Assembly (NCBI GenBank): GCA_036274155.1
Contig: DASUGH010000158.1
Span: 1-64,000 of the forward strand
DNA from: Gp6-AA40 sp036274155
Lineage (GTDB): Bacteria > Acidobacteriota > Vicinamibacteria > Vicinamibacterales > UBA2999
Direction of reading: 5' to 3'
Length of the DNA stretch: 64,000 bases
The translations under genes were made by a program, and so were the position numbers. Under the pieces are notes generated by a model. The model was given only the letters and a program-made list of their open reading frames with translations. It was not told the origin of the DNA and made no database searches. Below are positions 1 through 8,005 of the stretch, one piece after another. Numbering within the stretch: the stretch's first letter is position 1; each line of letters starts with the position of its first letter.

Positions 1-58
1 GACTCGGCGGCAGCAACAGATCTTGCTCGGGCACGTACGGTCGATACGTTTTCGCCAT
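1..58 (-). CDS. IS1182-like transposase, N-terminal fragment (runs off the left edge)
   Basis: The minus strand has an ATG at 58-56, and the 19 codons to the window edge read MAKTYRPYVPEQDLLLPPS. This closely resembles the conserved start of IS1182-family DDE transposases (MAKTYRPYxPEQDLLLPPSLR). Only the first 58 bases are inside the window, so the catalytic residues cannot be seen. The insertion sequence end should lie somewhere in the following 100 bases or so, but I could not fix the terminal inverted repeat from one end. It sits beside a decayed prophage, a common place for insertions. The family call rests on memory of the motif and the fragment is short. Confidence 0.7.
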   Translation of the reverse strand, partial: MAKTYRPYVPEQDLLLPPS

Positions 59-597
59 CGCCCGCAGTGTAAGGCAGGTCGATCGGCACGCAGCACCATA
101 ACTCGCGTGTCAGAGGCGATTACTCGGACACGCTCCTAGCACCGTTGTTCCGCGGGTCAAGCTCGCCCTTGGGTCCTTCAACGAGGTGCGGGCGTCTCTC
201 TTTCGTGGTTCGGCGCCGTTGGGTGAGTGCGTTGCGGTGATTGGCCCCGACCCAACCACATCAGGTGGGCATTGACGAGGTTGCAGAGCCGCTGTGACTC
301 GGCAATGGCGGTGTCGAGTATCGCCTGCTCCTCACGGTACATCGCGGCGATTCTCACTGGCACTCTTTGTGACAGAGAGGCTAGCAGAACTCAACGTTCT
401 CGAAGCTCGACGCTGGAAATATTCTTGGTCAGGTTGTGCAGGTGAATTCTCTTGGCTCTGTTCCTCGCATCTCCTGACCGCATCGAAGCTTGACCGCACC
501 AATACTCGTGGTCATCGCCAACAGAATGCAGCGTGGCGCAGCCGTGCCAATTTCAATTGGGACCGGTGCACGCGAGACTTGGTCAAGGAGGCTCGAT
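59..597. other. Non-coding stretch between IS fragment and first prophage gene
   Basis: No convincing gene. The left part should contain the outer end of the insertion sequence. A 61-codon minus-strand frame at 178-363 has a helix-like start (MPVRIAAMYREEQAILDTAI) but no recognisable family and a low-complexity end, so I do not call it. A good ribosome binding site (AAGGAGG, about 585-591) at the right end belongs to the gene at 598. Confidence 0.5.
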
Positions 598-840
598 ATG
601 AACAACGACGATTTGAAGGACTACGAGGGCAAGGGCATGAGCATCGAAGAGGCAACGCGCATCAGCCGCTTCGACAAGGCCGGTGACCATGTCATCGACT
701 ACTGCCACATGCTGGACTACTCGGAGATTGCGAAGGACATGCTTGAAGATTTCATCGCTGACCTGCGCCGCCGATTCGATGAGGGTCAGGCGTCCGCGGC
801 AGTGTTGGCCCAGGTTTCAACGCCACCGACCAAGCACTGA
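598..840 (+). CDS. Small hypothetical protein, phage-associated
   Basis: An 80-residue acidic, probably helical protein starting MNNDDLKDYEGKGMSIEEA. I chose the ATG at 598 over an upstream in-frame start at 490 because a near-ideal AAGGAGG lies about 6 bases before it, and the upstream codons read like non-coding sequence. No domain is recognised and there is no signal peptide or membrane segment. The C-terminus overlaps the convergent nuclease gene by 55 bases. Its place at the prophage edge suggests a small phage gene, but function is unknown. Confidence 0.55.
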   Translation: MNNDDLKDYEGKGMSIEEATRISRFDKAGDHVIDYCHMLDYSEIAKDMLEDFIADLRRRFDEGQASAAVLAQVSTPPTKH

Positions 841-1175
841 GCCGGGAGCGAGGCAAGGAACTGGTCGAGCCGGAGCGACACGTACGTTGTGCTCCGGTTT
901 CGACCAAACACGAGAAGAGGGGTGAGATTCGGAGGGCAGTTCGCTTCGGCCTGTTCGAGCGCCGACCACACGTTCAGCTTCTCCACGTTCTTGCACTCGA
1001 CCCCGAACGGGAAGAGGCGTCTCGCGAGCGGAGACAGCTTCAGGTCACAACCGGGTTGGGACGTGGCGGGAACAATCAGGTCGTCGGGTTCAAGCTCGGG
1101 GAAGGTCTTGAGAACGGCATCGCGAAGCGCCAGCACGAGCCGGCGTCCCTTTGCCTTGGCGGATGAAGTCTTCAT
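786..1175 (-). CDS. PD-(D/E)XK nuclease-like phage protein (possible Holliday-junction resolvase type)
   Basis: 129 residues. The core reads GCDLKLSPLARRLFPFGVECKNVE, split as an acidic residue near 44 (D in GCDLKLSP) and an E-x-K pair (VECKN) about 15 residues later, the classic D...E-x-K active site of PD-(D/E)XK nucleases. Similar short phage proteins with a 'DLxLSPxARxxFPFxVECKN' signature are often annotated as putative Holliday-junction resolvases. Here the specific substrate is inferred, not shown. The N-terminus is basic (MKTSSAKAKGRR), which suits DNA binding. It is transcribed opposite to its left neighbour and overlaps its 3' end. Confidence 0.65.
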   Translation of the reverse strand: MKTSSAKAKGRRLVLALRDAVLKTFPELEPDDLIVPATSQPGCDLKLSPLARRLFPFGVECKNVEKLNVWSALEQAEANCPPNLTPLLVFGRNRSTTYVSLRLDQFLASLPAQCLVGGVETWANTAADA

Positions 1176-1237
1176 GCCGGTATTTAGGCGCTGTCAAGAA
1201 TCCGTTCAGTTGGGCGCGAACTCTTGGACGTGCGATG

Positions 1238-1507
1238 ATGACCACTGTGGAGCGCGAGTCGCGAACGGTCAGACTCGAACAGATACGCCGGGAACTGCAA
1301 GTTCTCCGTGAAGAGTTTCATGCCATCCACGAGAACGGCCGCGACTTGTTGCAGTCCGGCGCCTATGGTCAATGGCGCGATATCACCCGACGAGAATCTG
1401 AACTCATCGACCGGTTCTTGGCGCTGGTGAATGAGGTTAGGCGACCTTCTTCATCTTCTCGAAGGTCCGGAACCCACCAAGACCCAACATACCTGCCAGC
1501 AAGGTGA
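1238..1507 (+). CDS. Small coiled-coil hypothetical protein, phage-associated
   Basis: About 89 residues from the ATG at 1238 (an alternative ATG at 1235 adds one Met). The first 65 residues are charged and helical (TVERESRTVRLEQIRRELQV and onward), consistent with a small coiled coil. The last 20 residues become Arg/Ser-rich where the frame overlaps the convergent holin gene by 71 bases, so the natural C-terminus may differ. No family is recognised. The ORF could be real or a chance frame; the amino-acid composition of its first part favours real. Confidence 0.4.
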   Translation: MTTVERESRTVRLEQIRRELQVLREEFHAIHENGRDLLQSGAYGQWRDITRRESELIDRFLALVNEVRRPSSSSRRSGTHQDPTYLPAR

Positions 1508-1847
1508 ATAGGTCACCCATGTCGAGACTTGGCGGTGCCGGGACACCGTACGCGGTCGAAGCCCACGCGATGAGCGGCTGGCCAAGGAAGGTGTAGAACA
1601 GGCCGACGACGCAGACCCATCCCACCGCTGGGCGCCACCCGGATTTGAACAAGCTCGGGTCAGAAGCCTCGGTCTTGTTGATGTCGGCCTGCGCAAGCGC
1701 AATCTGAAGGTCGGCGTCGAGAACCTTCAGTTCGCCGGCCTGCTGGAGTTCGAGCAGCTTCAGTTGTGCCGCCGCCTTCGCAGCCGGGTCGGGGATGACC
1801 TTGTCGATGATTTTCGCCCCGATGTTGAGAAAGTCGAGCAACGCCAT
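1437..1847 (-). CDS. Holin of the 3TM type (GTA_holin_3TM-like)
   Basis: 136 residues from the ATG at 1847, preceded by AAAGGA at a suitable distance; the longer upstream frame overlaps the neighbouring gene and is not used. The N-terminus MALLDFLNIGAKIIDKVIPD with an Ala/Leu/Gln-rich helix, then W-R-P-A-V-G-W and hydrophobic segments (VCVVGLFYTF and LFTLLAGMLGLGG), matches the 3TM holin family of phages and gene-transfer agents. Such proteins open the inner membrane for the endolysin. It is the last gene of a tight lysis cassette: the lysozyme-like gene ends three bases upstream of its start. The protein looks full length. Confidence 0.75.
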   Translation of the reverse strand: MALLDFLNIGAKIIDKVIPDPAAKAAAQLKLLELQQAGELKVLDADLQIALAQADINKTEASDPSLFKSGWRPAVGWVCVVGLFYTFLGQPLIAWASTAYGVPAPPSLDMGDLFTLLAGMLGLGGFRTFEKMKKVA

Positions 1848-1849
1848 TT

Positions 1850-2341
1850 CTAGAACGGTTCCTTTCCTGACGCCGCAGCCCACGCCTGCACATACAGCGC
1901 GTCCCACGTCTCCCGATGCGGCTTGCCGGGACGCCACGCCGAGACGTACAGGTTCCAGCCGATGTTTGCCGCTTCTCTCGCCGGCATGGAGCCGGGCAGG
2001 GTCCACAGCAGCAATCTGGCGAAGCAACCCGCCAGTACGTCGTTGTGTTCAATCGCGGCATGCAGCCCGGACGCGTCGGGCGAGTACCGCATCGTGGTGA
2101 GCAGCGTCGCGGCGTGCGTCTTCGTGCTCGGGTGACTGAGCACGCCAGCCACGCCGCCGCCTTGCTCGAACTGCCAGAACCCGCGGGCGGGTCCACCGAC
2201 CTGTCTGCGGGCGGTGAACCGGCTCTCCTGCAACCCGATGGCGAGCAGCATCGCCGACGCGTTTGCGCTCCGCATCTGCGGTGGCAAGAGCGCGTAGACG
2301 ACGGGAAGGACCTGAGTCGAAACGTATTGAACGGTGGTCAT
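1850..2341 (-). CDS. Lysozyme-like phage lysis protein
   Basis: 163 residues. The segment LLAIGLQESRFTARRQVGGP followed by ARGFWQFE resembles the catalytic core of lysozyme/transglycosylase folds, with the Glu of Q-E-S as the likely general acid and a G-x-W/F-Q-F substrate-cleft motif. No signal peptide is apparent, so export would depend on the neighbouring holin. It lies between the holin (3' side) and the XhlA-like membrane protein (5' side, 3-base gap), which supports a lysis role. The exact bond cleaved is not determinable. It could be a structural lysozyme-like domain, but its size and position favour an endolysin. Confidence 0.65.
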   Translation of the reverse strand: MTTVQYVSTQVLPVVYALLPPQMRSANASAMLLAIGLQESRFTARRQVGGPARGFWQFEQGGGVAGVLSHPSTKTHAATLLTTMRYSPDASGLHAAIEHNDVLAGCFARLLLWTLPGSMPAREAANIGWNLYVSAWRPGKPHRETWDALYVQAWAAASGKEPF

Positions 2342-2344
2342 CGA

Positions 2345-2566
2345 TTACCCGACGAGAAGCTTCACCACGGCACCGACCACCACCATGAGTAGCGGCGCAC
2401 CGATACCGAACACGGCCAAATTGAGCCGGGCATTGCTGATTTCGGCCTTGCGAATCCGACCGTTCTGGGCCGCGACGTGCTCCTTCAACTCCTTCACCGT
2501 GTCGTGAATCGCGTCCAGCTTCGTATTAGTCGCGGCGACGAGCGCAATCAATTCGGTGCGGGTCAT
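2345..2566 (-). CDS. XhlA-like small coiled-coil membrane protein
   Basis: 73 residues from the ATG at 2566; that ATG overlaps the stop codon of the upstream virion gene (ATGA), which fixes the start. Residues about 8-45 form a charged heptad-like helix (TNTKLDAIHDTVKELKEHVA) and residues about 50-73 a single membrane span ending at the C-terminus. This coiled coil plus tail-anchor layout is that of XhlA/hemolysin-type accessory lysis proteins that work with holins. Translational coupling to a degraded upstream gene may now lower its expression. Confidence 0.6.
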   Translation of the reverse strand: MTRTELIALVAATNTKLDAIHDTVKELKEHVAAQNGRIRKAEISNARLNLAVFGIGAPLLMVVVGAVVKLLVG

Positions 2567-4349
2567 CGCCGTGCCTCGGCCAGCGCGTCGGGGTTTTCGG
2601 CGAGCATGCGCCACATCAACTCATTGACTAGCTCGGGACTTGCCGCGGTTCGACTCACCGGGCCAAGCGCAGGCGCTATCGCTTCAAGCCCCTGACGGGT
2701 CAGGTTGGCGAGGGTCGCCTCGGTGAGCCGGCCCGGTGTGGTGGTTCTCGCCGCCTGTGCCAGACCAATCGCACCCGCCGATGGATTGCTGAGGCCGAGC
2801 ATCGAGGCCAGCCACCCGGTGGCGGTGCCCTTGAGCGAGGGGATGATTCCACCGTGCTGCGCCGCGCGCCGCTCGATGGTCGCGCGGGTCGCGTCGCTGA
2901 TGTTCTTCCAATTCCCGAACGCGGTGTTGACGGGCTGAAGCTCGGGCACCGCGTCCGCCATTGCGCGCCGAATCGCGTCGGCGCCGACCCTGAACTGTGC
3001 CTGTTTGGTCAAATCGTCGGCCGCGACCAGCCCGCGCTGGAACGCGATGGGGTCCCAGAGCTGTTTCAATTGCCGCAGCACGCTCAACGACGCGGACGGA
3101 CCGAGGCTCTGAAGCGTCTGCTCAATCGCGTCGAGATGCGCCCGCGCCGCGCCGGCTACCGCTATCGGATTCCCACTCGCGTCGAGAATCGGCTGCCCCT
3201 TCGCGGCCCGAACCGTATCCAGAATCGGCTTGGTGTTGACCGTGACGTTGCCGTGCGCGGCATAAATGTCGTCAAGGTTCTTCCCGAGCCGACCCAACAT
3301 CGTGTCTGCCCGCTCTGCCACACCTTCAAGCGTTTTCGGTCCAAGCGGCGTAGCCACGTCGTCGATGACCGCGGGGATGCTCTTTGCGGCCCGCTCGCGC
3401 AGTTTTCCCGTGGCGCCGATGGCCTGACTGATTCGGCGTCCCGCGACCTGTTGCCGAACTTGTTAAACCGCGGAATCATTGATCGGTCCCGACCACACGA
3501 TGTTGCGGTCGCCGCCGCAAGCGATTCTCAGCACGTGCTCAGCGGCCTCAAGGCTCTCCGCTCCGCTCCGACCGCGCTACGCGCGGCTGACGGCCCTGAT
3601 GCCGCCTCCGCGCGTGCAGCAAGGCTGCTGTCGGCGACCGCAGGGAGCCACTACATCTTGCGACCGACCGGTGTTCAGATTCCCGCGGTTTCGGACGACC
3701 GCTGACACGACCTTGCCGGCGAGTTGAGCCGCGCCCTTCACCGTCGCTGAGACGACGGGTGGCAGTACGGCTGCTGTACCAGCGGCAATCGCCGTGTTCG
3801 CATCGACCCTACCGCTCTGCGCGGCCTGCACCGCTCCGGCAGTCGCGGCCTGCCCAACGCCTCCGCGACCATCGGAACTACTCGGGACCCGGCCTTTGCC
3901 GCGTCCACAACCACCGGGAGCTTTGACACCGCGCGCGACGTGGCGCTGCTCGGAATCGCGAACTCAGCAATCTGCTCCGCGGCTTTTCCGACCGCGGCGG
4001 GCGTGTTGTACGGGGTGACGAGCGCCTGAACGTCCGGGTTGTCACGCAGCCGGCGAGCAATGCGCCTGACCTGACCAGACTCGTCCGGCGCCACATAGCG
4101 TTGGGCAACGCCGCGCATCGCATCGTCGATGTGGAGCACCGTCGAGACCACGCCCTGACCGATGCCGCCCAAGACGCTTCGACCCGCACCGATGGCCTTG
4201 GTCAGCAGGTTGGCGTTGTAGTCGGTTGGTCCGTCGTCGGACGGAGCAGGCTTGGTCAGCTTTTCGACTTCGCCGAGAATTTGTTCCTGCGTCATCGTGT
4301 CGGGAAAATTCACGACACGGCCGTCAGGCAGATTGACTTTGGTAGGCAT
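2563..4349 (-). pseudogene. Broken phage virion protein gene (one frameshift, two stops)
   Basis: A single reading can be followed through two frames for about 590 codons. It starts at ATG 4349 (MPTKVNLPDGRVVNFPDTMT, a common opening of phage internal or tail proteins) and reads well to about 3862. It then jumps frame to continue GQAATAGAVQAAQSGRVDAN down to about 3650, meets a TAG at 3577-3579 and a TAA at 3463-3465, and resumes in the same frame to the stop at 2563. The 3650-3480 part is poor coding sequence in every frame, so it may also carry a small insertion or diverged stretch. The protein is Ala-rich and helical with no catalytic motif. The first break could be a sequencing error, but two added stops argue for real decay. 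Confidence 0.65.
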
Positions 4350-5621
4350 CTACTTCCTTGGCACGAGTCCCTTACCGGGCACGAAGTCGAACTCTGTCGC
4401 TGTGGCTGGAGCGGCGCTCGGCGTCCGCGTCGAATCGGTTGATGTATTGGCGGACCGTGGTGGCTCCGCGTCGGCGCTGACGCCGTAGGTCTGCTCCCAC
4501 AAGTCCCCAACACCCGATGCCTTGGCGCGGCGAGCAAACTCGTGCTCCTTCGTGTTCGCTCCGGCCTTGATGAGCCCGACGAGTTGTTTGGACGCGTTTG
4601 CGACCGCGGTGGCAACTTCAGGGCTCATCGTCCCGGTCGTTTCAAGGATTTTGTTGACTTCGCGTGCGAGATTGTTGAAGCGGGAATTGAGGCTCGCCAT
4701 GTTGGCAAGCTCACCTTCGCGCACGGCGGACTGATAGGTGTCGAGCGCCTGAATGAACGCATACGACAGCGTCATCTGCGCCGTCGGGTCAGTCGGATTC
4801 TTCAGAATGTGGTCGGCGATGCCGTCTATCACCACGGTTCGCTCGGCGGCTTTGACCAGTGGTGACCGTTCCCGTGCGTCGGCAACACGGTTGAACATCC
4901 CGATACGGCGCATTTCCGCGGCTTCACCGGTACCCGATGGCGCCGGCTCGGTGACAAAGTGCGCGCCCTTCGGAATCTCACCCGTCACGGGCGTCCACTG
5001 GCCATCGACAAACGTTTCCAGTCCACGACGGTCACGGCTGACGCGAACCACAGGTGTGGTCTGAGCCACCACGGGCTGAAACATCTGGTACGGCAAGTTT
5101 TCGTCGCCAGCGACCGAACGCGCCCGCATGTACTGCTTGACCGGCTCCGACGTGTTCGGGTCGTCAAGCATCTGCTGCAACGCCTGCTGCTGTGGCGTGC
5201 CGCGGAACGTCTCGGTGACATAGCTCCGCGGGTCATCGGCAGGACCAGTCACGGTGCCACTCTGTCGATTCGGACCGATGAGATGGGTCAGCCCGTCGCG
5301 GCGCATCCGCGTCGCCAACGTCGGGTCGAGCCCTGAACCGGGAGCCACCGTGGAGAGCGCCCCGAGCGTCAGCTTCTGATTGTTCAGAGCCGTTGCTGCG
5401 TCACGCTCCGTCCGCTGCGACGTGGCCAGCTCCTGTTCGCGGGTGGCCCGTTCCTCGGCGAGGCGGCGATTGAGTGCGTTGGTGGCGAGCGTGTCCGTGT
5501 GCTCCTGCTTGGTAATCTCTTCGAGCAGGGCACGATGCCGCGCCTCTTCGCGCTTGGCGAACATGTCAGCAATCGCGTCTGAGATGACCGAGCCAATCGG
5601 GGGTCGATTCTTCTGGGGCAT
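4350..5621 (-). CDS. Phage structural protein, hypothetical
   Basis: 423 residues, no signal peptide or membrane span. Residues 15-80 are a long charged coiled coil (ADMFAKREEARHRALLEE onward), followed by a mixed region rich in Thr, Pro and Gln and a helical C-terminal half (residues about 240-370). The last 40 residues are low-complexity Ser/Thr/Ala/Pro ending EFDFVPGKGLVPRK. This composition is usual in internal virion or tail-tip proteins of podovirus-like phages, but I recognise no named family. The stop codon is immediately followed by the start of the broken virion gene and the upstream structural gene ends 6 bases before its ATG, so the three form one transcription unit. Confidence 0.6.
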   Translation of the reverse strand: MPQKNRPPIGSVISDAIADMFAKREEARHRALLEEITKQEHTDTLATNALNRRLAEERATREQELATSQRTERDAATALNNQKLTLGALSTVAPGSGLDPTLATRMRRDGLTHLIGPNRQSGTVTGPADDPRSYVTETFRGTPQQQALQQMLDDPNTSEPVKQYMRARSVAGDENLPYQMFQPVVAQTTPVVRVSRDRRGLETFVDGQWTPVTGEIPKGAHFVTEPAPSGTGEAAEMRRIGMFNRVADARERSPLVKAAERTVVIDGIADHILKNPTDPTAQMTLSYAFIQALDTYQSAVREGELANMASLNSRFNNLAREVNKILETTGTMSPEVATAVANASKQLVGLIKAGANTKEHEFARRAKASGVGDLWEQTYGVSADAEPPRSANTSTDSTRTPSAAPATATEFDFVPGKGLVPRK

Positions 5622-5627
5622 GGTGTC

Positions 5628-6218
5628 TTACCGTCGTGCGTCGAGATACGTGCCGTACATCGACATCGCGGGGGCCGCGTAGTTGAGGATGTCGTCCCAG
5701 ACACTTGGGGTCATCCTGCCGCGCAGGTCCTGTTCGAGTTCGGTGCCGGCCTGACGCATCCGGCGCTCGGCATCGGTCCTCGGCGCTGACGCCGGACCGG
5801 GATTGAACAGCGACTCGCCAGAGGCGAGCAGATTGGCGCGGGTCAACTCCCCAATGGAGGGACGGTTCGCGGCTCGACTCGCCGCAACCTTGCCGAGGAT
5901 GTTGCCAATCTCGACCCACATCTTGGGATTGCTGAATGTGCTCGAAGCCGCCACACCACCCGTCGTGGCCGCGGTGCCGGCGGCAGTGGCGCCAGCCTCC
6001 GTCGCGGCTTTCGCGCCAGCGCCGAGCGCCGAGCCCAAGGCGTTCCCGCCCACAGGAATGGCGCCCGCGGCCCCGCCCGCGAGGGCTCCCTTCCAACCGC
6101 CGTCGAGAGCGCCAGCGGCAGCGCCGGCACCCGCCATCGACAGTCCGCCCGTGTAGGGCGCAGCGACTGCGCCGCCGGTGTAAATCGCTGCCTTCAACAA
6201 TCCGTCCCAGAACGACAT
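5628..6218 (-). CDS. Gly/Ala-rich phage structural protein, hypothetical
   Basis: 196 residues starting MSFWDGLLKAAIYTGGAVAA. The first 95 residues are made of Gly/Ala-rich hydrophobic stretches with repeated GAxxGA and AGGAAGA patterns that could insert in or cross a membrane. The C-terminal 90 residues are charged and helical (RRMRQAGTELEQDLRGRM). Glycine-zipper N-termini of this sort are seen in internal virion proteins thought to help DNA pass the envelope; that role is inferred from composition only. A purine-rich AACAGGAG about 7 bases upstream supports the start. It is followed at 6 bases by the 423-residue structural gene. Confidence 0.6.
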   Translation of the reverse strand: MSFWDGLLKAAIYTGGAVAAPYTGGLSMAGAGAAAGALDGGWKGALAGGAAGAIPVGGNALGSALGAGAKAATEAGATAAGTAATTGGVAASSTFSNPKMWVEIGNILGKVAASRAANRPSIGELTRANLLASGESLFNPGPASAPRTDAERRMRQAGTELEQDLRGRMTPSVWDDILNYAAPAMSMYGTYLDARR

Positions 6219-6230
6219 GCGTGACTCCTG

Positions 6231-6354
6231 TTACTGATTTAGTCCGGGTTGCTGCGGCGACGGCTGCGGCGATGATTGCGGTCTGGTCCGGCTGACTCAC
6301 CACTGCTGGAGCGGGAGCTACCGGTTCGGGGGTCTGCTGCTTCTGATTGGCCAT
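6231..6354 (-). CDS. Short Pro/Gln/Ala-rich phage ORF, frame uncertain
   Basis: From ATG 6354 the frame reads MANQKQQTPEPVAPAPAVVS and continues through an Ala-rich run, but in this frame it never stops before entering the next gene. A one-base shift near 6270 would end it as PQSSPQPSPQQPGLNQ with a TAA at 6231-6233, just before the ribosome binding site of the next gene. I think this is the original end and the gene is frameshifted, or else it is a small low-complexity protein of unknown extent. No function can be given. Confidence 0.3.
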
Positions 6355-6504
6355 GGTTGAGACCTCGTTCGTGTCGGTACTCGGGGGTTAATGAAGGATG
6401 AGAATGGCTCGCCGGCAGGATTCGTACCGTGCATTCCGGCCTCATACGTGCCGGTCTTGGTTAGATGACGGCGATGTTGCGAGAGGGTTGCGCTCGGTCA
6501 GGGA

Positions 6505-6594
6505 TTACGCGTCAGCGACACCAACGAAGGCACCGCCAGCGCCGACCTGAACCGTCGCCACGTTGGCCGTCGACCCGGCGCGTCCGGGGATGAC
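6505..6594 (-). pseudogene. C-terminal fragment of a phage capsid or decoration-type protein
   Basis: The minus-strand frame ending at 6505 reads STANVATVQVGAGGAFVGVA before its stop, which looks like the closing strand of a phage head or decoration protein. Going upstream, sense is lost at about 6594, exactly where the plus-strand integrase frame becomes good coding sequence (ATG 6590). The fragment has no start of its own and is under 30 residues, so the identification is tentative. It would be the remnant of the head module upstream of the structural genes at 4350-6354. Confidence 0.35.
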
Positions 6595-7702
6595 TAAGCG
6601 CAAGCAGGTTTGGCAAACCTTCCACGGCAATCGGAAGGACGCCGAGAAGGAGCTTGGCAAGCTCGTTGAGCAGGCCCGGAACGGCGGTGTCGTGGTGTCG
6701 AACGATATCACTGTGGGCCAGTGGCTCGACGAGTGGCTGAACGGTGCGCAGAGCCGGATGCGACCGAGCACGGTGGTCCGCTACCGAGGCATCATCGGTC
6801 AGATGTCGCAGACGGGCCTCGGTGCGATGAGGCTTCAGCAGGTTCGACCCACCCACGTCGAGGCGTACTACGGCGGGCTTCGACAGCAGAAGTTGAGCGC
6901 AAGCACGATGACGCTTCATCACACCGTGCTCTTCTCCGGGTTTCGTCGCGCGGTCAAGGCGGGACTCATCGACCGGAGCCCGGCGACAGACCTTGAGAAC
7001 AAGCCGAAGCGGAGCAAGTCAAAGTCGAGCAGCGACGCGCGCGAGCATTGCTGGAACAAGTCAGAGGTTCAGCGGTTTCTTGTCGAAGCGGACAAGGCGG
7101 GAGTGCAGGAGTCAGCCTTCTACAGGTTGGCGATTGACAGCGGGGCGAGGAAAGGCGAACTGTGCGCGCTGACGTGGAGCGACATCGACCTTGACGGCGG
7201 CATCGTCACGGTCAGCAAGACGTTGCTCAACGCCACCCTCAAAGACGGGAAGGCTCAGGTCGGCCCGACGAAGACGGGGAAGTCGAGGACGATTCGCATC
7301 AGCACCGACACGGTTCAGAAGCTGCGAGCCCACCGCGCCGACCAGCGCGTCTTCGCGATGAGAAATCGGGACAGATTCCACGACCTGAATCTGGTCTTCA
7401 GCAAGCAGTGGGGTGACGTTCGGATGCGCAACGACGTGCTCGGTCACCCGGTTGCGTTGAACAACCTCGGCGAGCGGCAGTTCCACCCGCTGTGCAAGAA
7501 AGCTGGCGTCAAGCCGGTCAAGTTCCATGCGCTCCGGCACATATGCGCCACGCTGCTCCTTCAGGCCGGCACGCCGGTCAAGGTCGTGAGCGAACGACTC
7601 GGGCATAGCACGGTCACGATGACGATGGAGATTTACCAGCACGTGTTGCCCGATATGCAGGAACAGGCCGCTGCCGCGATGGGAGGGATTCTGAACGGAT
7701 AG
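6590..7702 (+). CDS. int: Phage integrase, tyrosine recombinase (possibly N-terminally shortened)
   Basis: 370 residues from ATG 6590; an in-frame TTG at 6563 gives nine more. Residues 1-30 look like the end of an AP2/arm-type DNA-binding domain (TKRKQVWQTFHGNRKDAEKE). Residues 45-130 are a SAM-like core-binding domain (TVGQWLDEWL onward). The catalytic domain has Arg in SGARKGELCALTW, H-x-x-R in HALRHICATLL, the second His in LGHS, and the Tyr nucleophile in TMEIYQHV, so all the usual residues are present. The usual first strands of the arm domain are missing, because the sequence upstream reads as a capsid fragment on the other strand and has a TGA at 6548. It lies 140 bases from the attachment-like repeat at 7842. 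Confidence 0.85.
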   Translation: MTKRKQVWQTFHGNRKDAEKELGKLVEQARNGGVVVSNDITVGQWLDEWLNGAQSRMRPSTVVRYRGIIGQMSQTGLGAMRLQQVRPTHVEAYYGGLRQQKLSASTMTLHHTVLFSGFRRAVKAGLIDRSPATDLENKPKRSKSKSSSDAREHCWNKSEVQRFLVEADKAGVQESAFYRLAIDSGARKGELCALTWSDIDLDGGIVTVSKTLLNATLKDGKAQVGPTKTGKSRTIRISTDTVQKLRAHRADQRVFAMRNRDRFHDLNLVFSKQWGDVRMRNDVLGHPVALNNLGERQFHPLCKKAGVKPVKFHALRHICATLLLQAGTPVKVVSERLGHSTVTMTMEIYQHVLPDMQEQAAAAMGGILNG

Positions 7703-7841
7703 GACTTTCGCCTCACGGATTCCACACGAACGAGGCGTCACTGAGCCAACACGAGGCAACACAGGTCAACAGCCAGAACGCGGAAACACTCTGATTTATC
7801 GCACGTCGTAGCACTCCGCACTACTCGGCGACACCGGCCAG

Positions 7842-7872
7842 CACCCCACCTTTCGAGTCCCCCCTTCCGCAC
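7842..7872 (+). repeat. 31-bp repeat containing a tRNA 3'-end sequence; candidate prophage attachment site (copy 1)
   Basis: The right part (TTCGAGTCCCCCCTTCCGCA, then CCA at 7872-7874) is the T-loop, T-stem and acceptor end of a bacterial tRNA, most like a tRNA-Leu starting GCGGAAG. The 5' half of a tRNA is absent: no matching acceptor strand occurs at the right distance. A copy with one mismatch in 31 lies at 22729-22759. A 3'-tRNA fragment next to an integrase is the usual signature of attL/attR. Which side is the host side cannot be decided here. Confidence 0.55.
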
Positions 7873-7882
7873 CATTCGACTC

Positions 7883-7915
7883 GCCTTTCAGCTCGCCTTC
7901 GGCGAGCCGAAAGGC
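7883..7915. repeat. Strong hairpin with UUC loop
   Basis: Arms 7883-7897 and 7901-7915 pair at 14 of 15 positions around the loop TTC. It precedes the three structured repeats and follows the attachment-like repeat. It could end transcription from the integrase, although there is no T-tract. It may belong to the same mobile repeat family, since it contains the words CTCGCC and GGCGAG. Confidence 0.5.
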
Positions 7916-7930
7916 TCGCTCATGGCAACG

Positions 7931-7982
7931 CCCTGAGCGAATCATGGGCCAGCCGTCGGGTGGCCCATGGTGAGTCGAAGGG
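7931..7982. repeat. Structured intergenic repeat, unit 1
   Basis: Conserved outer arms CCTGAGCGA and GAGTCGAAGGG enclose a private inner stem, ATGGGCCA pairing with TGGCCCAT. The outer arms are shared by all copies; the inner stem sequence is not shared but pairs in each copy. See units at 8006, 8075 and 10191. Confidence 0.75.
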
Positions 7983-8005
7983 CGAGCCCTCCATCACGTC
8001 GAATG

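Larger units (their letters stand above)
598..7872. mobile_element. Decayed prophage remnant with integrase and attachment-like repeat
   Basis: The segment has small phage-type genes, a resolvase-like nuclease, a minus-strand lysis cassette (1437-2566), a broken virion gene (2563-4349), two structural genes (4350-6218), a capsid-like tail fragment (6505-6594) and a plus-strand tyrosine integrase ending at 7702. About 140 bases beyond the integrase is a tRNA-3'-end-like repeat (7842-7872), the usual place for a prophage attachment site. Head, portal, terminase and most tail genes are absent, and one virion gene has a frameshift and two stops, so it looks defective. The left boundary is a guess: the IS fragment at the window edge may have replaced part of it. 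Confidence 0.6.

Noticed and set aside
178..363. 61-codon minus-strand ORF near the left edge
   Set aside because: Helical start but no ribosome site I can support, no family, and a low-complexity end.
3480..3727. Plus-strand frames across the broken virion gene
   Set aside because: Arg/Ser/Pro-rich translation without domains; the minus-strand sense on both sides explains the region better.
7842..7874. tRNA gene
   Set aside because: Only the T-loop to CCA part is present; no 5' acceptor strand, D-arm or anticodon arm lies upstream at the right distance.
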